Notes: generated by a model not told the origin, from the letters alone. Shown: positions 12,320 to 22,134, counted from the stretch's first letter. The stretch is DNA of 64,000 nucleotides from Rhynchopus sp. YZ270_cl-10 (GCA_964035575.1 OZ037898.1:62001-126000), one strand, 5' to 3'. Numbers and translations: made by a program.

Positions 12320-13074
12320 AGAGTTAGAGAGTTAGAGGGTGAGAGTGTGTGAGAATGACAGTTTGCCCCATGTTTATTTTTAACCCTTTTTATTTTGTGT
12401 TTTTTGTTCTTTTCATCCTTTGGGGTTTGCCCCCCCTTTCCCCCCTTTCCGCCCCCCTTCCTATTTGTTAATATTTTTGGTTGGCTGCTGGCTAGGACGG
12501 GTCTACCCCAGCGACGGCCCTTACCCCTTGGACGAGGCTCTGAGGGTAGAGGGCAGTCTCGGAGTAAGACCTGTCTAAGAGCCAGGCCAGTGGCATCAGG
12601 AGCCATTGGGCCACTTTTATAGATTGTGCAGTAGAGTAGAGTTTGTACAGAACTCTTGTCCTTTGAGTTCCTTTTTTCACTCCTTTAGTTTTTCATTTTT
12701 ACCTTGTGAAGGTCAATTTCAATTTTTCATTTTTCAAAACCACCACAGGTAAGCACGAGACCCACCATTGTTGTTGTTGATTTTGTTGTGCGTTATTGTT
12801 GTTTTACCCTTTGGGTGTCAGTCAGTCGGGTCAGGTCACACTTACTGAAGTTCTCAAAAATTTTCACCAAAAAGAAAACTACTAAAAAGATTATGGAACT
12901 TCCTTTTTATTTGTTTGTGTGTTACAGAGGAAACGGCTCACTCAATCCCCTCCTTCTCCTTCTCCTCCCCTCCCCTCCCCAAGACAAAGCAAAATAAAAC
13001 TACACCGGTAGACAGAGCAACCCTCCCGTCCCATCCCCTCCCCTTTTCCTTTTGGGAAAAATTGCACTCACATA
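12320..13074. other. Region downstream of the LINE frame, no gene seen
   Basis: Short GAGAGTTAGA-like repeats follow the stop (12318-12345), then T-rich and C-rich tracts. A 100-bp GC-richer island at 12480-12620 has no convincing coding content. The LINE 3' end is probably somewhere in this stretch but cannot be placed. Confidence 0.6.
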
Positions 13075-13285
13075 CGCTAAGGAGCTAAGGAGCTAAGGAG
13101 CTAAGGAGCTAAGGAGCTAAGGAGCTAAGGAGCTAAGGAGCTAAGGAGCTAAGGAGCTAAGGAGCTAAGGAGCTAAGGAGCTAAGGAGCTAAGGAGCTAA
13201 GGAGCTAAGGAGCTAAGGAGCTAAGGAGCTAAGGAGCTAAGGAGCTAAGGAGCTAAGGAGCTAAGGAGCTAAGGAGCTAAGGAGG
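13075..13285. repeat. (GGAGCTAA)n octamer array, about 26 copies
   Basis: A head-to-tail perfect octamer array. Each unit contains the palindrome AGCT and, on the plus strand, an in-frame TAA, so it cannot be coding there. It is the second octamer satellite in the window and lies on the other side of the LINE from the first. Confidence 0.98.
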
Positions 13286-14449
13286 GTGTGGGGTTTTTTT
13301 CAACACTTTTTTTTACATATTGGGAAAGCACTGCACTATTCTTAACTTTAAGCAACGGTCTCGAAGGTTTACAGGTGCTGTTTTGTAAAGGGTTACTTTA
13401 AGTGGGTGAACCACGAAAGAAACAAAAACTAAAATGTGTCATTGGTGCCATAAGCGAAGCCCATGGTGCTACGACGTAGCACGCGTGGGTGCTACGTGCT
13501 GGCAGTGATTCATGTTTGTTCGTTCATGTGTTCTCGTTGCACAATTAGTGGGGGACATCTCTACAAACTTGTCCGGTGGAAGAAACCTCCGTACGTGGGA
13601 ACTGTGTTAAGATCTTCGTTTTCCGCAGTCCACCTCGAGTACTTGGACTCGTAGTTTTTTTACACAAGACATCTCAGTGCGAGTTTCAAAAAAAAAACAA
13701 AAATCCCCTGTATTTCCGGAACAGGAGTAGAGTAATTGCCTCCAAAATAAAAAAGTGGTTGCAGAATGATGGCAGATGATCTGCTTGCGAAAAAACCCGA
13801 TGCACACAGATCTGAACGTACAATGTTCAGTTTCTAGCGACAACCGAATTTGGCCTCATCACGAAAAATGTCCCGTTGCAGGGTCAACAAAAACCTCTCA
13901 TCAAAAAAGACAGGTTCTTGCAACAGCTGCCACCGAACGGGATTGGGGGTAAGTTTTTGCGCACCATGAACGGCAGACGAATCATCCTCGTCCCCAGACC
14001 AACAATGATGAGATAAACCCATATGAGAACCGAAGTCCCAACCAGGCACAAAAGGGGATTGTTCGCCGTTCACACCCCGTATTTTTTTTTGAAAAATTGT
14101 TGGAATAGTGTAGTTGACACCATTTATAAAACCCGTGTGTTACGAAATACGCTCACCGAACTGTGAAAAGACACACAGTACAAAACAAAAGTTAAGGGTG
14201 CAAACGCCTCTCTGCTGGACAGGGGACACCAAAAAAGGTAGGGATTGAATTGCAAGCAAAAGAAACACAAACATAGGGCCATATTCTGCGCAAGAATCAC
14301 CCCTATTAGTTATCAAACACACCCACACACATCACACGCCTTTAGGCGAAATTAGTGAGTTCTTTCTTTTTTTTCCGTTCTCCCCGCCTTTCTGCGGGCC
14401 CCTTCCCCAAACCCCACCCCCATACAACGTTACGCAACACAACACACAC
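13286..14449. other. Intergenic region with two structured motifs, no gene seen
   Basis: AT-rich DNA between the octamer array and the Nudix gene's 3' end. It holds a family-A motif (14082-14131: T-run, GAAAAATTGTTGGAATAGTG) and a family-C hairpin (about 14188-14233: GTTAAGGGTGC..GGGGACACC). A minus-strand 79-codon frame at 13834-14073 has no supporting similarity that I can defend. Confidence 0.55.
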
Positions 14450-15154
14450 CTAGAAACAAGACTGGTTCTGTTCCGTGAGGCGCACCTGGTCGACTACATA
14501 TCTGTCGTACCCTGCGGCCTCTGCTGCGGCTGCGCTGCTCTCGATCCATGTGTGGCTGTCAGACGTGTCGTCGACGTGCACTGCCGCACGCGGGTCTGCT
14601 TCGACCAGCACACACGCGTTCACAGTGTGCGTGCCCTGCGATGTCTCATCGTCCCACGACGACGTCGGGAAGAACGTGTTGTACACACCAAGCACACGCA
14701 CCGCAGTGCACTGCGTGATGCCCGTCTCCTGCTGCACCTTGCGCAGCGCCGCCGCAAAGAAAGTCTCTCCCTTAAGCATGCGGCCGCCAGGCCACCACCA
14801 GTACCCCTTCACAGGCTCCATCCCGCGGTGCACCAGCAGCAGGCGGCCCTCCTTGCGCACAACAACATCGACGCAGAAGACAGGCATGCGCCGCACCACC
14901 TCGCCATACACATCCTTAGGCAGGAGCTTCGCCTCACTGCGCACCGTTGACAGCGCAGCACGTCCTCCGTAGAACAGACTGTGGTCCGCCTCAAGGGTAC
15001 GCACAGGGTCCGGCGTCAGTTTGTTGTCCTCAGTGCGTGTGCCTGCCGCAGCCCTGCTGCTGCCTGCACGTCTGCCACACCACGACACGGCAGCTCCACC
15101 CGCAAGACACCCGGCAAAAAACACTGCCCACGATGGCTCTGTGATTTGCGCCAT
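14450..15154 (-). CDS. Nudix hydrolase, GDP-mannose mannosyl hydrolase-like
   Basis: A 234-residue protein if the ATG at 15154 is used. I chose it because residues 1-25 then form a hydrophobic N-terminal segment (SWAVFFAGCLAGGAAVSW) that could be a signal anchor or targeting helix, and upstream in-frame sequence looks non-coding. The Nudix core begins at PVFCVDVVVRKEGRLLLVHR and continues through WWWPGGRMLKGE, RKVQQETGI, FFPTSSW and GTHTVNACV. The box departs from the usual GX5EX7REUXEEXGU at two places, RE to RK and EE to QE. GDP-mannose hydrolases are a Nudix branch known to lack part of the standard box. That activity would release sugar from a GDP-sugar. A 3-prime neighbour of the sirtuin-like gene, 207 bp away on the same strand; a CTACAG acceptor-like site lies just upstream. 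Confidence 0.8.
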   Translation of the reverse strand: MAQITEPSWAVFFAGCLAGGAAVSWCGRRAGSSRAAAGTRTEDNKLTPDPVRTLEADHSLFYGGRAALSTVRSEAKLLPKDVYGEVVRRMPVFCVDVVVRKEGRLLLVHRGMEPVKGYWWWPGGRMLKGETFFAAALRKVQQETGITQCTAVRVLGVYNTFFPTSSWDDETSQGTHTVNACVLVEADPRAAVHVDDTSDSHTWIESSAAAAEAAGYDRYVVDQVRLTEQNQSCF

Positions 15155-15361
15155 TTGTTTGTGTAACGTAACGGGTTGGGGCTGTAGGGTTGTTGGAGGG
15201 GGTAGCCGTTGGGACAAAACAAAAGTAGAAAAACTAGGCAAATCTTGTCGCAATAGAGAAAAACTACCCTGATGGCAAGCAAGACTACAAAACAACCACA
15301 TGGTTTCCTCGTCAGAGGTGTCCAAGATGCCTCCCTCCCCCTGCAGGCACAGCGCAGTCGT

Positions 15362-16372
15362 TCACAAGGACAGCCGTGTGTACGACGCCGGCCGCACACC
15401 CTCTGCGCCTGCCACCTCCTCCGCTGCGTCCAGAATGTCTGCCAGCACCCGCCCTGTGTGCTCCACCACCCCCGGCACGTTCCTGTCACGCACCACCCCG
15501 ACAGGCTCCACACCGTCGTACAAAAGGTTAATGTCCATTTCGCGTATACCTGATATGCCGGTTGTGTTGGAAGGGTCGCGCACGTCAACGGTTCTGATTG
15601 GCGTGCCTGCGCGGATGATGCGTCCGTTGTTGTCGCGGGTAGACTGGATCAACACCTTTTCGAGGGCAGACTCCTCAGTGCACCCGACAAGCAGCAGCAA
15701 CGAGCAGGACTTCACCAGACGTGCTGCGTGATCCGAGGCTGCTAGCTGCGCACGGTCGTCGTCGGGGAAGTACTCGTTTGGCTGCGCCTGCGACATGCAG
15801 AGCGGACACTTCAGCTGCGCCACCTCCTCCTTCGTCAACCTGCGCGAAGGAGACGCAAACACACGCCAGTCCTCTACGGACGCCAACACCGGCAGCGGGA
15901 ACTCTTCGTTCGGATGCGGGGCTGATGGGTGTGTACAGCGCATGGTTGTGACGTTCCCGTTGAGCTCCACGAGCTGCGGGTTGAAGAGAAGGTTTCCTTC
16001 GTCCACTGCGTCGGCGGCAGCGCGCTTGAGCAGCCCGTCTGTGCTGAGGGAGACTGCGGTGCAGCGGCTGCCGAGAAGCGAGAGCAGGTCGACCACTGCA
16101 CGGTGCACGGACGCAGGGTCATGCGCGAGGGCCTGCCCTGCACGATGTGCATACCACTCCCACACCGCCCACCACATCCGCTTGTACGTCACACGCGTTG
16201 CGAGCGATGCTGCTGAGTACTCCGTGGCGCCTATCGTCCACGGCCCCGGTGCGGGCAGCCCTGCCTCACGTTGCATCTCGTCCCCGCACAGCACCACAAC
16301 CCTCCCCTTAGAACGGATTGCATGCCGCAGGCCCTTCTCAAACGACAGGATGCGGGACGCGCCTGAGCTCAT
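15362..16372 (-). CDS. Degenerate sirtuin (Sir2-fold) protein, probably not a deacylase
   Basis: A 336-residue protein from the ATG at 16372; the frame is open to an upstream ATG at 16453, but those residues are Pro-rich and poorly protein-like. Sir2 landmarks occur in order but altered. RVVVLCGDEMQREAGLP stands where active enzymes have a GAGIS..GIP loop. AVSLSTDGLL stands for the TQNIDGL strand. LVELNGNVTTMRC has Asn in place of the catalytic His of the HGN motif. KCPLC is the second zinc pair, and LLLVGCTEES replaces the GTSL strand. The zinc-binding and Rossmann elements seem kept while the NAD/acyl chemistry residues are lost, so a binding or scaffold role is likelier than catalysis. It lies 207 bp upstream of the Nudix gene in the same orientation. 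An acceptor-like AATGCAG sits six bases before the ATG. Confidence 0.7.
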   Translation of the reverse strand: MSSGASRILSFEKGLRHAIRSKGRVVVLCGDEMQREAGLPAPGPWTIGATEYSAASLATRVTYKRMWWAVWEWYAHRAGQALAHDPASVHRAVVDLLSLLGSRCTAVSLSTDGLLKRAAADAVDEGNLLFNPQLVELNGNVTTMRCTHPSAPHPNEEFPLPVLASVEDWRVFASPSRRLTKEEVAQLKCPLCMSQAQPNEYFPDDDRAQLAASDHAARLVKSCSLLLLVGCTEESALEKVLIQSTRDNNGRIIRAGTPIRTVDVRDPSNTTGISGIREMDINLLYDGVEPVGVVRDRNVPGVVEHTGRVLADILDAAEEVAGAEGVRPASYTRLSL

Positions 16373-16529
16373 GTTTCCTGCATTCCCTTCAGGTGGGTGG
16401 GGAGTAGGAGTGGAAGGGGTATTGTCACGATACATGCAAAGGACTTCACCCACTTTGTCTCACACCAAAAGAAGAAGAAGGACAAGGATGGGGTGATCAG
16501 AGGTACTTTTTTGCAGCTCCAGTCACAAA

Positions 16530-16652
16530 GAATCATGAAAAATCACAAAAAATCACAAAATCTGGAATGCGAATCACAAAAAATCACAAAAAATCACGAA
16601 AAATCACAAAAAATCACAGAAAATCACAGAAAATCACAAAAAACACCGCGAA
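16530..16652. repeat. AATCACAAAA microsatellite-like array (left)
   Basis: Ten- to eleven-bp units AATCACAAAA with an embedded spacer TCTGGAATGCG. The same units and spacer recur at 18163-18505 in the same orientation. Confidence 0.9.
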
Positions 16653-17164
16653 TATGGTGATTTGGCCTGAGTGTTTGCAAGGCGTTGATCCTACACTGGG
16701 TCGTCGTCAGACACCGTGGCAGTGTGCGGGGCAGGGGCAGATGGGCTAGCTTGTTTTATAGTCCCTGTTGTACACCACACTGTTTTGTTCTTCCTTTTTC
16801 CTTTCAACCTTTTTTATTCATTTGCTTTTTTGTTGTTGGGAGACACGCCACACGTGTCGGTTCTGTGGAAAAACAAGACACGTTTTCGCAAGCTTCATTA
16901 CCGTTTTGGTTTTCTCCTCACAACAAAAAAAAAACACAAAAATCTGTGGTGTGGCGCCTTACCGATTCCCCGTGGTTCTACCGTGGTTCTACCAGTTGTC
17001 GCTCCATAAAGGGGGGGTATAGATGTTAGAAAAATTTCTTTTCTTTTTTTCGCTGGTGAGCTTTTAAATGCCGGCATTTGCATTTCCGGAATCCGTCCGG
17101 CCAGTGGTGGGGTCAATTTGCCGAAATGGACAAGTTCTCATTTTTGGTCAATTTTTCGCAGTGC

Positions 17165-17485
17165 ACAGTATACACAGTATACACAGTATACACAGTATAC
17201 ACAGTATACACAGTATACACAGTATACACAGTATACACAGTATACACAGTATACACAGTATACACAGTATACACAGTATACACAGTATACACAGTATACA
17301 CAGTATACACAGTATACACAGTATACACAGTATACACAGTATACACAGTATACACAGTATACACAGTATACACAGTATACACAGTATACACAGTATACAC
17401 AGTATACACAGTATACACAGTATACACAGTATACACAGTATACACAGTATACACAGTATACACAGTATACACAGTATACACAGTG
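17165..17485. repeat. (ACACAGTAT)n 9-bp satellite, about 36 copies
   Basis: A perfect nonamer array. Because 9 is a multiple of 3 each frame gives a simple tripeptide repeat (for example Tyr-Thr-Val or Ile-His-Ser), none likely to be expressed. Every unit overlaps the palindrome GTATAC. Confidence 0.98.
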
Positions 17486-17836
17486 AGGGGGGGACAATAT
17501 CACGTACGGCAAAAAAGGGGGGACAATTTCTCGTACTGTAGGGGGGTGGCCGTTTTGGTGTGAAGAAGGGAGAGCAAAGGTTGTCCCCGCGACTCCCTTG
17601 AAATTGTCCCCCCCTGCCTTGAAATTGTCCGTCGGGGCAAAATACCGGTTTTTGGGGGGGGACAATTTCACGGGGGAGGGTCGGTACCAAAAAAAATCAA
17701 AATCAATTTGATTCACAACTTCACACCAGTTCACAACGCCACTATGTTAACCGTGATGTTGCCATAACATGGTTGTGAACATTTGTGATCAGGTACCCCC
17801 ATACTGTAAACTTGTTTAAGTAGCTTTGCTACGCCA

Positions 17837-18147
17837 GGGGGGTCTCTAGGATAAAATATGTCGCGAATAAGAAAGTCTTTTCCCCTCCCCCTTTTTCGCT
17901 ATATATTTTTTTTGCGCGTACCATTTATCTATTGCTACGTGCCCTTTTTGTTGTTATTGCTTACCACTTGCTTCGGCAAGGTTGGTTGAGGACGTTACGG
18001 GGAAATCTCACCACCACCTTCATCAGTATTTTTGTGTTGTGTTTCCCCAGTCTCGCCCTCATGACCACATACCTCGCTGCCGTTTTTTCGGCGCTATTAA
18101 CCAAAAAAGACCTTTCCCCCCATATTTTATCCTAATGAGACCCCCCC
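17837..18147. mobile_element. Nested MITE-like element, 0.31 kb
   Basis: The left end GGGGGGTCTCTAGGATAAAA and the right end form an inverted repeat of about 25 bp with a 2-bp indel. It sits within the 16489-18634 element and encodes nothing. Confidence 0.6.
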
Positions 18148-18162
18148 GTATAGTACCATTCA

Positions 18163-18505
18163 ATCACAAAAAATCACAAACATCTGGAATGCGAATCACA
18201 AAAAATCACAAAAAATCACAGAAAATCACAAAAAATCACAAAATCCGGAATGCGAATCACAAAAAATCACAAAAAATCACAAAATCCGGAATGCGAATCA
18301 CAAAAAATCACAAAAAATCACAAAAAATCACAGAAAATCACAAAAAATCACAAAATCCGGAATGCGAATCACAAAAAATCACAAAAAATCACAAAATCTG
18401 GAATGCGAATCACAAAAAATCACAAAAAATCACAAAAAATCACAAAATCCGGAATGCGAATCACAAAAAATCACAAAAAATCACAGAAAATCACAAAAAA
18501 TCACG
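18163..18505. repeat. AATCACAAAA array (right), with six TC[CT]GGAATGCG-type spacers
   Basis: Blocks of two to five AATCACAAAA units are separated by regular CGGAATGCG-type spacers (variants TCCGGAATGCG and TCTGGAATGCG), giving a higher-order repeat. The spacers are too uniform and the repeats too degenerate for a CRISPR array. Confidence 0.9.
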
Positions 18506-18634
18506 TACGCTCACAAAAAACCCAAACAAAATCATAATTTCGTTTTTGTAAGCATTTGTAACCGTTTGTAACCGTTGTGATTTTTTGTGATTTTTCTTGA
18601 CTCGAGCTGCAAAAAAGTACCTCTGATCACCCCA

Positions 18635-19352
18635 TAAGGAAACCAAAAAAGCTGCAACTGTGTAAGTCACCAAAGAAGAAGATGGCAGAGTCACGACCCA
18701 GCAGACAACAGCGATGATAACAACAGTGACAGTGTGTGCCTAACGGTGAGACCACATGATTCTATTGAGAAGGAGGAACTCAACACCCACTACCCAACTG
18801 TCTACGGTAGAGTCTCCAAGATAAGAGGGTGGCAGGGGGGAAAGGGGGGCAAGAAATTCCTTTTTTTCGGGGTGCAACGCAAAAGAAGCTGAACAGACAT
18901 CAAATCAAGAGGCAGTCTGGGGGGGGAGGTGTGACTCCAGCCACGGAAGTGGTTCTGGAAAGGTCACCAACACGGAAAGCGCGAGAGGGAAAATAAAAGG
19001 TGTTTCAAATTAAGGACGCCTTTTGACACTGTCAATCCTACAAGATATTCAGGTAAAAATATGTGCTTTCCGGATAGCTTTTATTTTTGTACAAGCAAAT
19101 GCAAGGCGGGGAAGAGAAGGCGAAGCAAAGGTAGAAAAGGTAAAGTTGATGGTGCAAAACACGGTGGTCAGGCACCAAATGAGAACGTAAAAAGAAGACC
19201 ACTGTGTGAGATTTAAATAAAAAAACCTCGCCACAGGCACAACACAACCACACACAAACGTCGTTACGCTACACCTCTCAACTCTCTCGGCTTTTGCAAA
19301 ATGAAACCCGGCAAACTTTCGGCATGTTACCCCTCCCATTCCCCCTCTCCTC
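18635..19352. other. Intergenic region, no gene seen
   Basis: Mixed-composition DNA between the inverted-repeat element and the 3' end of the next minus-strand gene. A family-C hairpin occurs at about 19141-19178 (AAAGTTGATGGTGC..GGCACC). Confidence 0.5.
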
Positions 19353-20540
19353 TCACCCCTCCCTCCTGGCAAGCACCTGAGCGAAGATCTCCTGTTTCCG
19401 TTGTGCAACCTCTTCGTGCGAGAAGGACTTGGCCGCTGTCACGTGTCGCGACTGCTGTGCGCGCACCCCTTCGCCGACATCGGCACCGCTGCCTGGCCCC
19501 TTGACCGTTTCATCCGCCCAGAGCACCTTGCGGGCGAGGAGCGCACGCTGCACGTGGTGCATCTGGCGGGCGGAGGCGTCGGCCTCAGTGTCGCTGTCGG
19601 AGCTGTCGCCTGTGTCCTCTTGCACCTTGGCGCTGCTGCCACAACCACTGCTGCCCCGAGACGGGTTCTCTCTGTGCGTCAATGAGGCCTTATGCGGTGG
19701 TGCCTCTGGTGCAGTCTGCGGCGTCGCAAACCACTTCTTCGCCTGCCTCGCAGCGAGCAACGTCGTGTGCACAGAGGAGGGGTGCACAGCGCGCGCAGTC
19801 GTGTCGTCCACCTCCATCGCCTGCGCAGCCTCCCTCGCAATCTCGTTCGCACGCTCCACCGGAACGGACTTCAACGTCCGCCACGCGGCCAACGCCCACG
19901 GCACCCCGGTTGCCTCCTTCACATAGCTCAAGGGGTGCATCAGGGAGTAGGTGCAGTCCTTTGGCAGCTCGTTTGTGGTCAGCTCTGCGATGACGTCGCG
20001 CACACCTTGGCTGGCACGCTCCTTCTCGCCGAAGAGCCCGTACACGAAGGAGGCGAGGGTGCTGCGGATCTCCTCGCCGTGGGTGTGCTGGGGCTCACGG
20101 GTGGTGGTGTGGTCGAGGGAGACGTGACGCCTGACACGTCGTGCATGACGTGGTGGCGATGCCGGAACGACAGGCTGCACCACCACACCACGAGGCGACG
20201 CTGGTGTGGTGGCGGCAAGCATCTGACGCTGCATAGCAAGGTAGCCGCCGTCTGCGTTGTCACCCTCACCGGTGACGCTTTGGAGAATCGCAGCACGGCG
20301 ACGGCTCATGGCTGCTGCAGTGCTACGCTGTTGGGCTTGGACAGCTTTTGTGGTGTTGTTTGCACTCATCGCCAAGGACGTAGGGGGGCAAGGAGGAGAC
20401 ATCGGGGTAGAAGAAGAAGCGGGCCCCTGCACCCGAGGCTTCGTCGGACTGAAGAAACGGTGCTGCGCATCGTTGACAAGAACATTGTACTCCTGGAGTA
20501 CACTGTTTGCATGCGTCTCTGCAAAGTTCCGTGTAGACAT
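19353..20540 (-). CDS. Uncharacterised Ala/Ser/Thr-rich protein with a KVLW motif
   Basis: A 395-residue protein from the ATG at 20540 (MSTRNFAETHANS). The frame is open further upstream, but there it crosses the family-A hairpins, so this ATG is preferred. I do not recognise a family. The first 180 residues are low-complexity and basic (SRRRAAIL, HARRVRRHVS). A more globular segment at about 190-280 contains TLASFVYGLFGEKERASQG and SYVKEATGVPWALAAW. A Ser/Asp-rich stretch (GDSSDSDTEAD) is followed by RKVLWADE, which matches the RVxF-type docking motif of protein phosphatase 1 regulators (K-V-x-W then acidic residues). Codon use and GC content match the other host genes. A PP1-binding role is a guess from the motif alone. 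Confidence 0.7.
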   Translation of the reverse strand: MSTRNFAETHANSVLQEYNVLVNDAQHRFFSPTKPRVQGPASSSTPMSPPCPPTSLAMSANNTTKAVQAQQRSTAAAMSRRRAAILQSVTGEGDNADGGYLAMQRQMLAATTPASPRGVVVQPVVPASPPRHARRVRRHVSLDHTTTREPQHTHGEEIRSTLASFVYGLFGEKERASQGVRDVIAELTTNELPKDCTYSLMHPLSYVKEATGVPWALAAWRTLKSVPVERANEIAREAAQAMEVDDTTARAVHPSSVHTTLLAARQAKKWFATPQTAPEAPPHKASLTHRENPSRGSSGCGSSAKVQEDTGDSSDSDTEADASARQMHHVQRALLARKVLWADETVKGPGSGADVGEGVRAQQSRHVTAAKSFSHEEVAQRKQEIFAQVLARREG

Positions 20541-20548
20541 AGTGCGCT

Positions 20549-20672
20549 TTTTTTTGAAAAATTTGTTGTCGTAGTGTAGGTGCCTCAGTTGTGTTGCCAC
20601 AGTTTGTGCAATCTCCACTTTCTCTTTGTGAGAAAACTTGGTTGTATTAGTGACAGGATGGAGCTCCAACCA
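20549..20672 (-). promoter_or_regulatory. Two family-A motifs directly upstream of the 19353-20540 start codon
   Basis: On the plus strand a T-run and GAAAAATTTGTTGTCGTAGTG are followed by an AGTGTAGGTGC..GTGCAATCTCCACT hairpin. After 10 bp comes a second copy, GAAAACTTGGTTGTATTAG with GGAGCTCC. Read with the gene (minus strand) these lie 9-130 bases before the ATG, so they are probably promoter or 5' leader. That role is inferred from position only. Confidence 0.45.
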
Positions 20673-20816
20673 GACCGCTTTCAGTATTATGCCTACAATC
20701 AAATCACTATACACCAGCACAGCTGGGGGGATCGTGGGAATCGTGGAGAGGAAAACTGCGAAGTGTGAAGATGGGTGAGAGGTAGGAGGAGGGAGGAGGG
20801 AGGAGATTTCACTCAA

Positions 20817-22132
20817 AGAGGGGACTTTTTTCTCTTTTTTTTTTTTTGTGCAGTTTGTAGTGTTGCGGCTGTAGCTCTTATTTAGTTATTTTTTTTTTTT
20901 TGTGCTGTTGTATATCGACGAAAGCACCCCAAGCACCCCCTGCCAAGAGGTGGGTTTGATGGTGCATTCGGGTACTCAATGTCAGACCCCGAAGAGGGGT
21001 TGAGATACTATCAATTTTTTTTCTTCGTTTTTTTTTTTTTTTTTTGGGGAGGGCGGAAGGGGAAGATGGATGGGGGGGCTTGAAGGATTTTTTTTATAAA
21101 GCTTTTTTTTGTTACCTTTGCTTTTGTGCAAAAAGCAACAAAAACTTCATAAAGTAAAATTGAGGGGGTTGAATGGGGTTTTATGAAGTTTTTGTTTTGT
21201 TTTTGTTTTTTTTTGTTTTTTGCTTTTGTTTTTGCGTTGCTCTTGTTTTTTTTTTTTTTTTTTGCCACCACTCCCAGGGCTTTATAATGACCCCGTAGCG
21301 TATTTTGCTTTTTCGACACGTTTTTTTGAAAACTTGGTTGTATTAGTGTAGACACCGAGGATGAACTCCACTATTTCTAGTAATTTCTTTTTATTGTTTG
21401 TTTGTTTGTATGTTTTTTGTATATTTTTTTTTCATTTTTTTTGCCACGTTTCATGGCTGTGTAACTTAAGTCACTTAAGTTACACAGCCATGACGTTTGT
21501 TTCAGTGATGTAATTTTTTTTAAAAAAAAAGGGGGAGAGGATGGGAAAAGAAGAAATATAACCCCAGCCTGCGTTTAACTTTTTTGTGTCTTTATTGTTT
21601 ATTTTTTTTTTTTTTTTTTTTTTGGAGAGAGCTTTTGCTCATTGTTTAGGTTTATCTCGTTTCCCCCAACGCACACATTGGACAATGTTCCGCTCTTTGA
21701 AACGGTCCGCACCGTGCTTTCAAACACACACACACACACACACACTTTGCCTTGCATTTCCTTTTGAAAAAACCTTAGTTGTAACTAGTGTCGATGCATG
21801 TAGCACGTTACACTATACACTTTGTCTTTTTCAAGGGGGCATTGTTTCATTGTCAACTGGAGTCTCAAAAAAAAAACCCCCCCTCCCATCTCGCAAACGA
21901 GGGGCTAGCGACTCCGTGGGTTATCAAGCGAAGCCATCGGTTGCAGGCAACCTCCGGCGGACCCATTGTACGTCTGCCAGCCCTGGATGGAAATTAAATG
22001 CACATCTAAACTATAAAGGGGAGTATTGGCAGGGTGAAGTATGCAATAAAGGATTAAAACACCCTCATCAAAAAAAAGGGGGCTAAAAATAAAATACTGG
22101 AGCTCGAGAGAAAATGGAGTAGTGGGGGGGGG
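20817..22132. other. Homopolymer-rich intergenic region with two motifs, no gene seen
   Basis: Long T and A runs and a (CA)n stretch. It holds a family-A motif at 21321-21374 and an exact hairpin at 21451-21493 with a 20-bp stem (TCATGGCTGTGTAACTTAAG) and the 3-nt loop TCA. A GC-balanced patch at 21900-21990 shows no convincing gene. Confidence 0.6.
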
Positions 22133-22134
22133 TA

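Larger units (their letters stand above)
2567..12350 (+). mobile_element. Non-LTR retrotransposon (LINE) of the RLE-bearing group, apparently with an intact frame
   Basis: The element is defined by a single frame carrying reverse transcriptase followed by a C-terminal CCHC motif and restriction-like endonuclease, the order seen in the R2, NeSL and Dualen-like groups. No LTRs, integrase or aspartic protease are present, so it is a LINE. The 5' boundary is not resolved (somewhere between the octamer array and 2567). The 3' boundary is also uncertain: the stop at 12319 is followed by three GAGAGTTAGA-like short repeats and then AT-rich DNA, with no clear poly(A) tail. OTU-type domains recall Dualen elements, but no apurinic endonuclease domain was recognised. 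Confidence 0.85.
16489..18634. mobile_element. 2.1-kb non-autonomous element bounded by 31-bp inverted repeats
   Basis: The left end from 16489 (TGGGGTGATCAGAGGTACTT, then TTTTGCAGCTC) is matched base for base, inverted, by 18604-18634. Similarity continues inward through a further CAGTCA-like stretch. No transposase is inside. The interior holds two same-orientation AATCACAAAA arrays, a 9-bp satellite, G-rich GGGGACAAT repeats and a nested 0.31-kb inverted-repeat element. A target-site duplication is not clear: AAGGA occurs near both outer edges but offset by one base. Confidence 0.75.

Noticed and set aside
13834-14073. A 79-codon minus-strand frame with a DERF..DEAKFG stretch recalling Tc1-type transposase
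   Set aside because: The resemblance is too short and lacks neighbouring DDE motifs or terminal repeats.
14475-16496. Plus-strand frames antisense to the Nudix and sirtuin-like genes
   Set aside because: GC-rich antisense openness; composition is Arg/Thr/Ser-rich shadow sequence without domains.
17068-17734. Frames encoding repeated IHS, YTV, TQY or CVY tripeptides
   Set aside because: Simple translations of the 9-bp satellite with no flanking protein-like sequence.
18163-18505. Regular repeats with spacers, superficially CRISPR-like
   Set aside because: The repeats are 10-11 bp low-complexity units, the spacers are the same sequence each time, no cas genes are present and the genome is eukaryotic.
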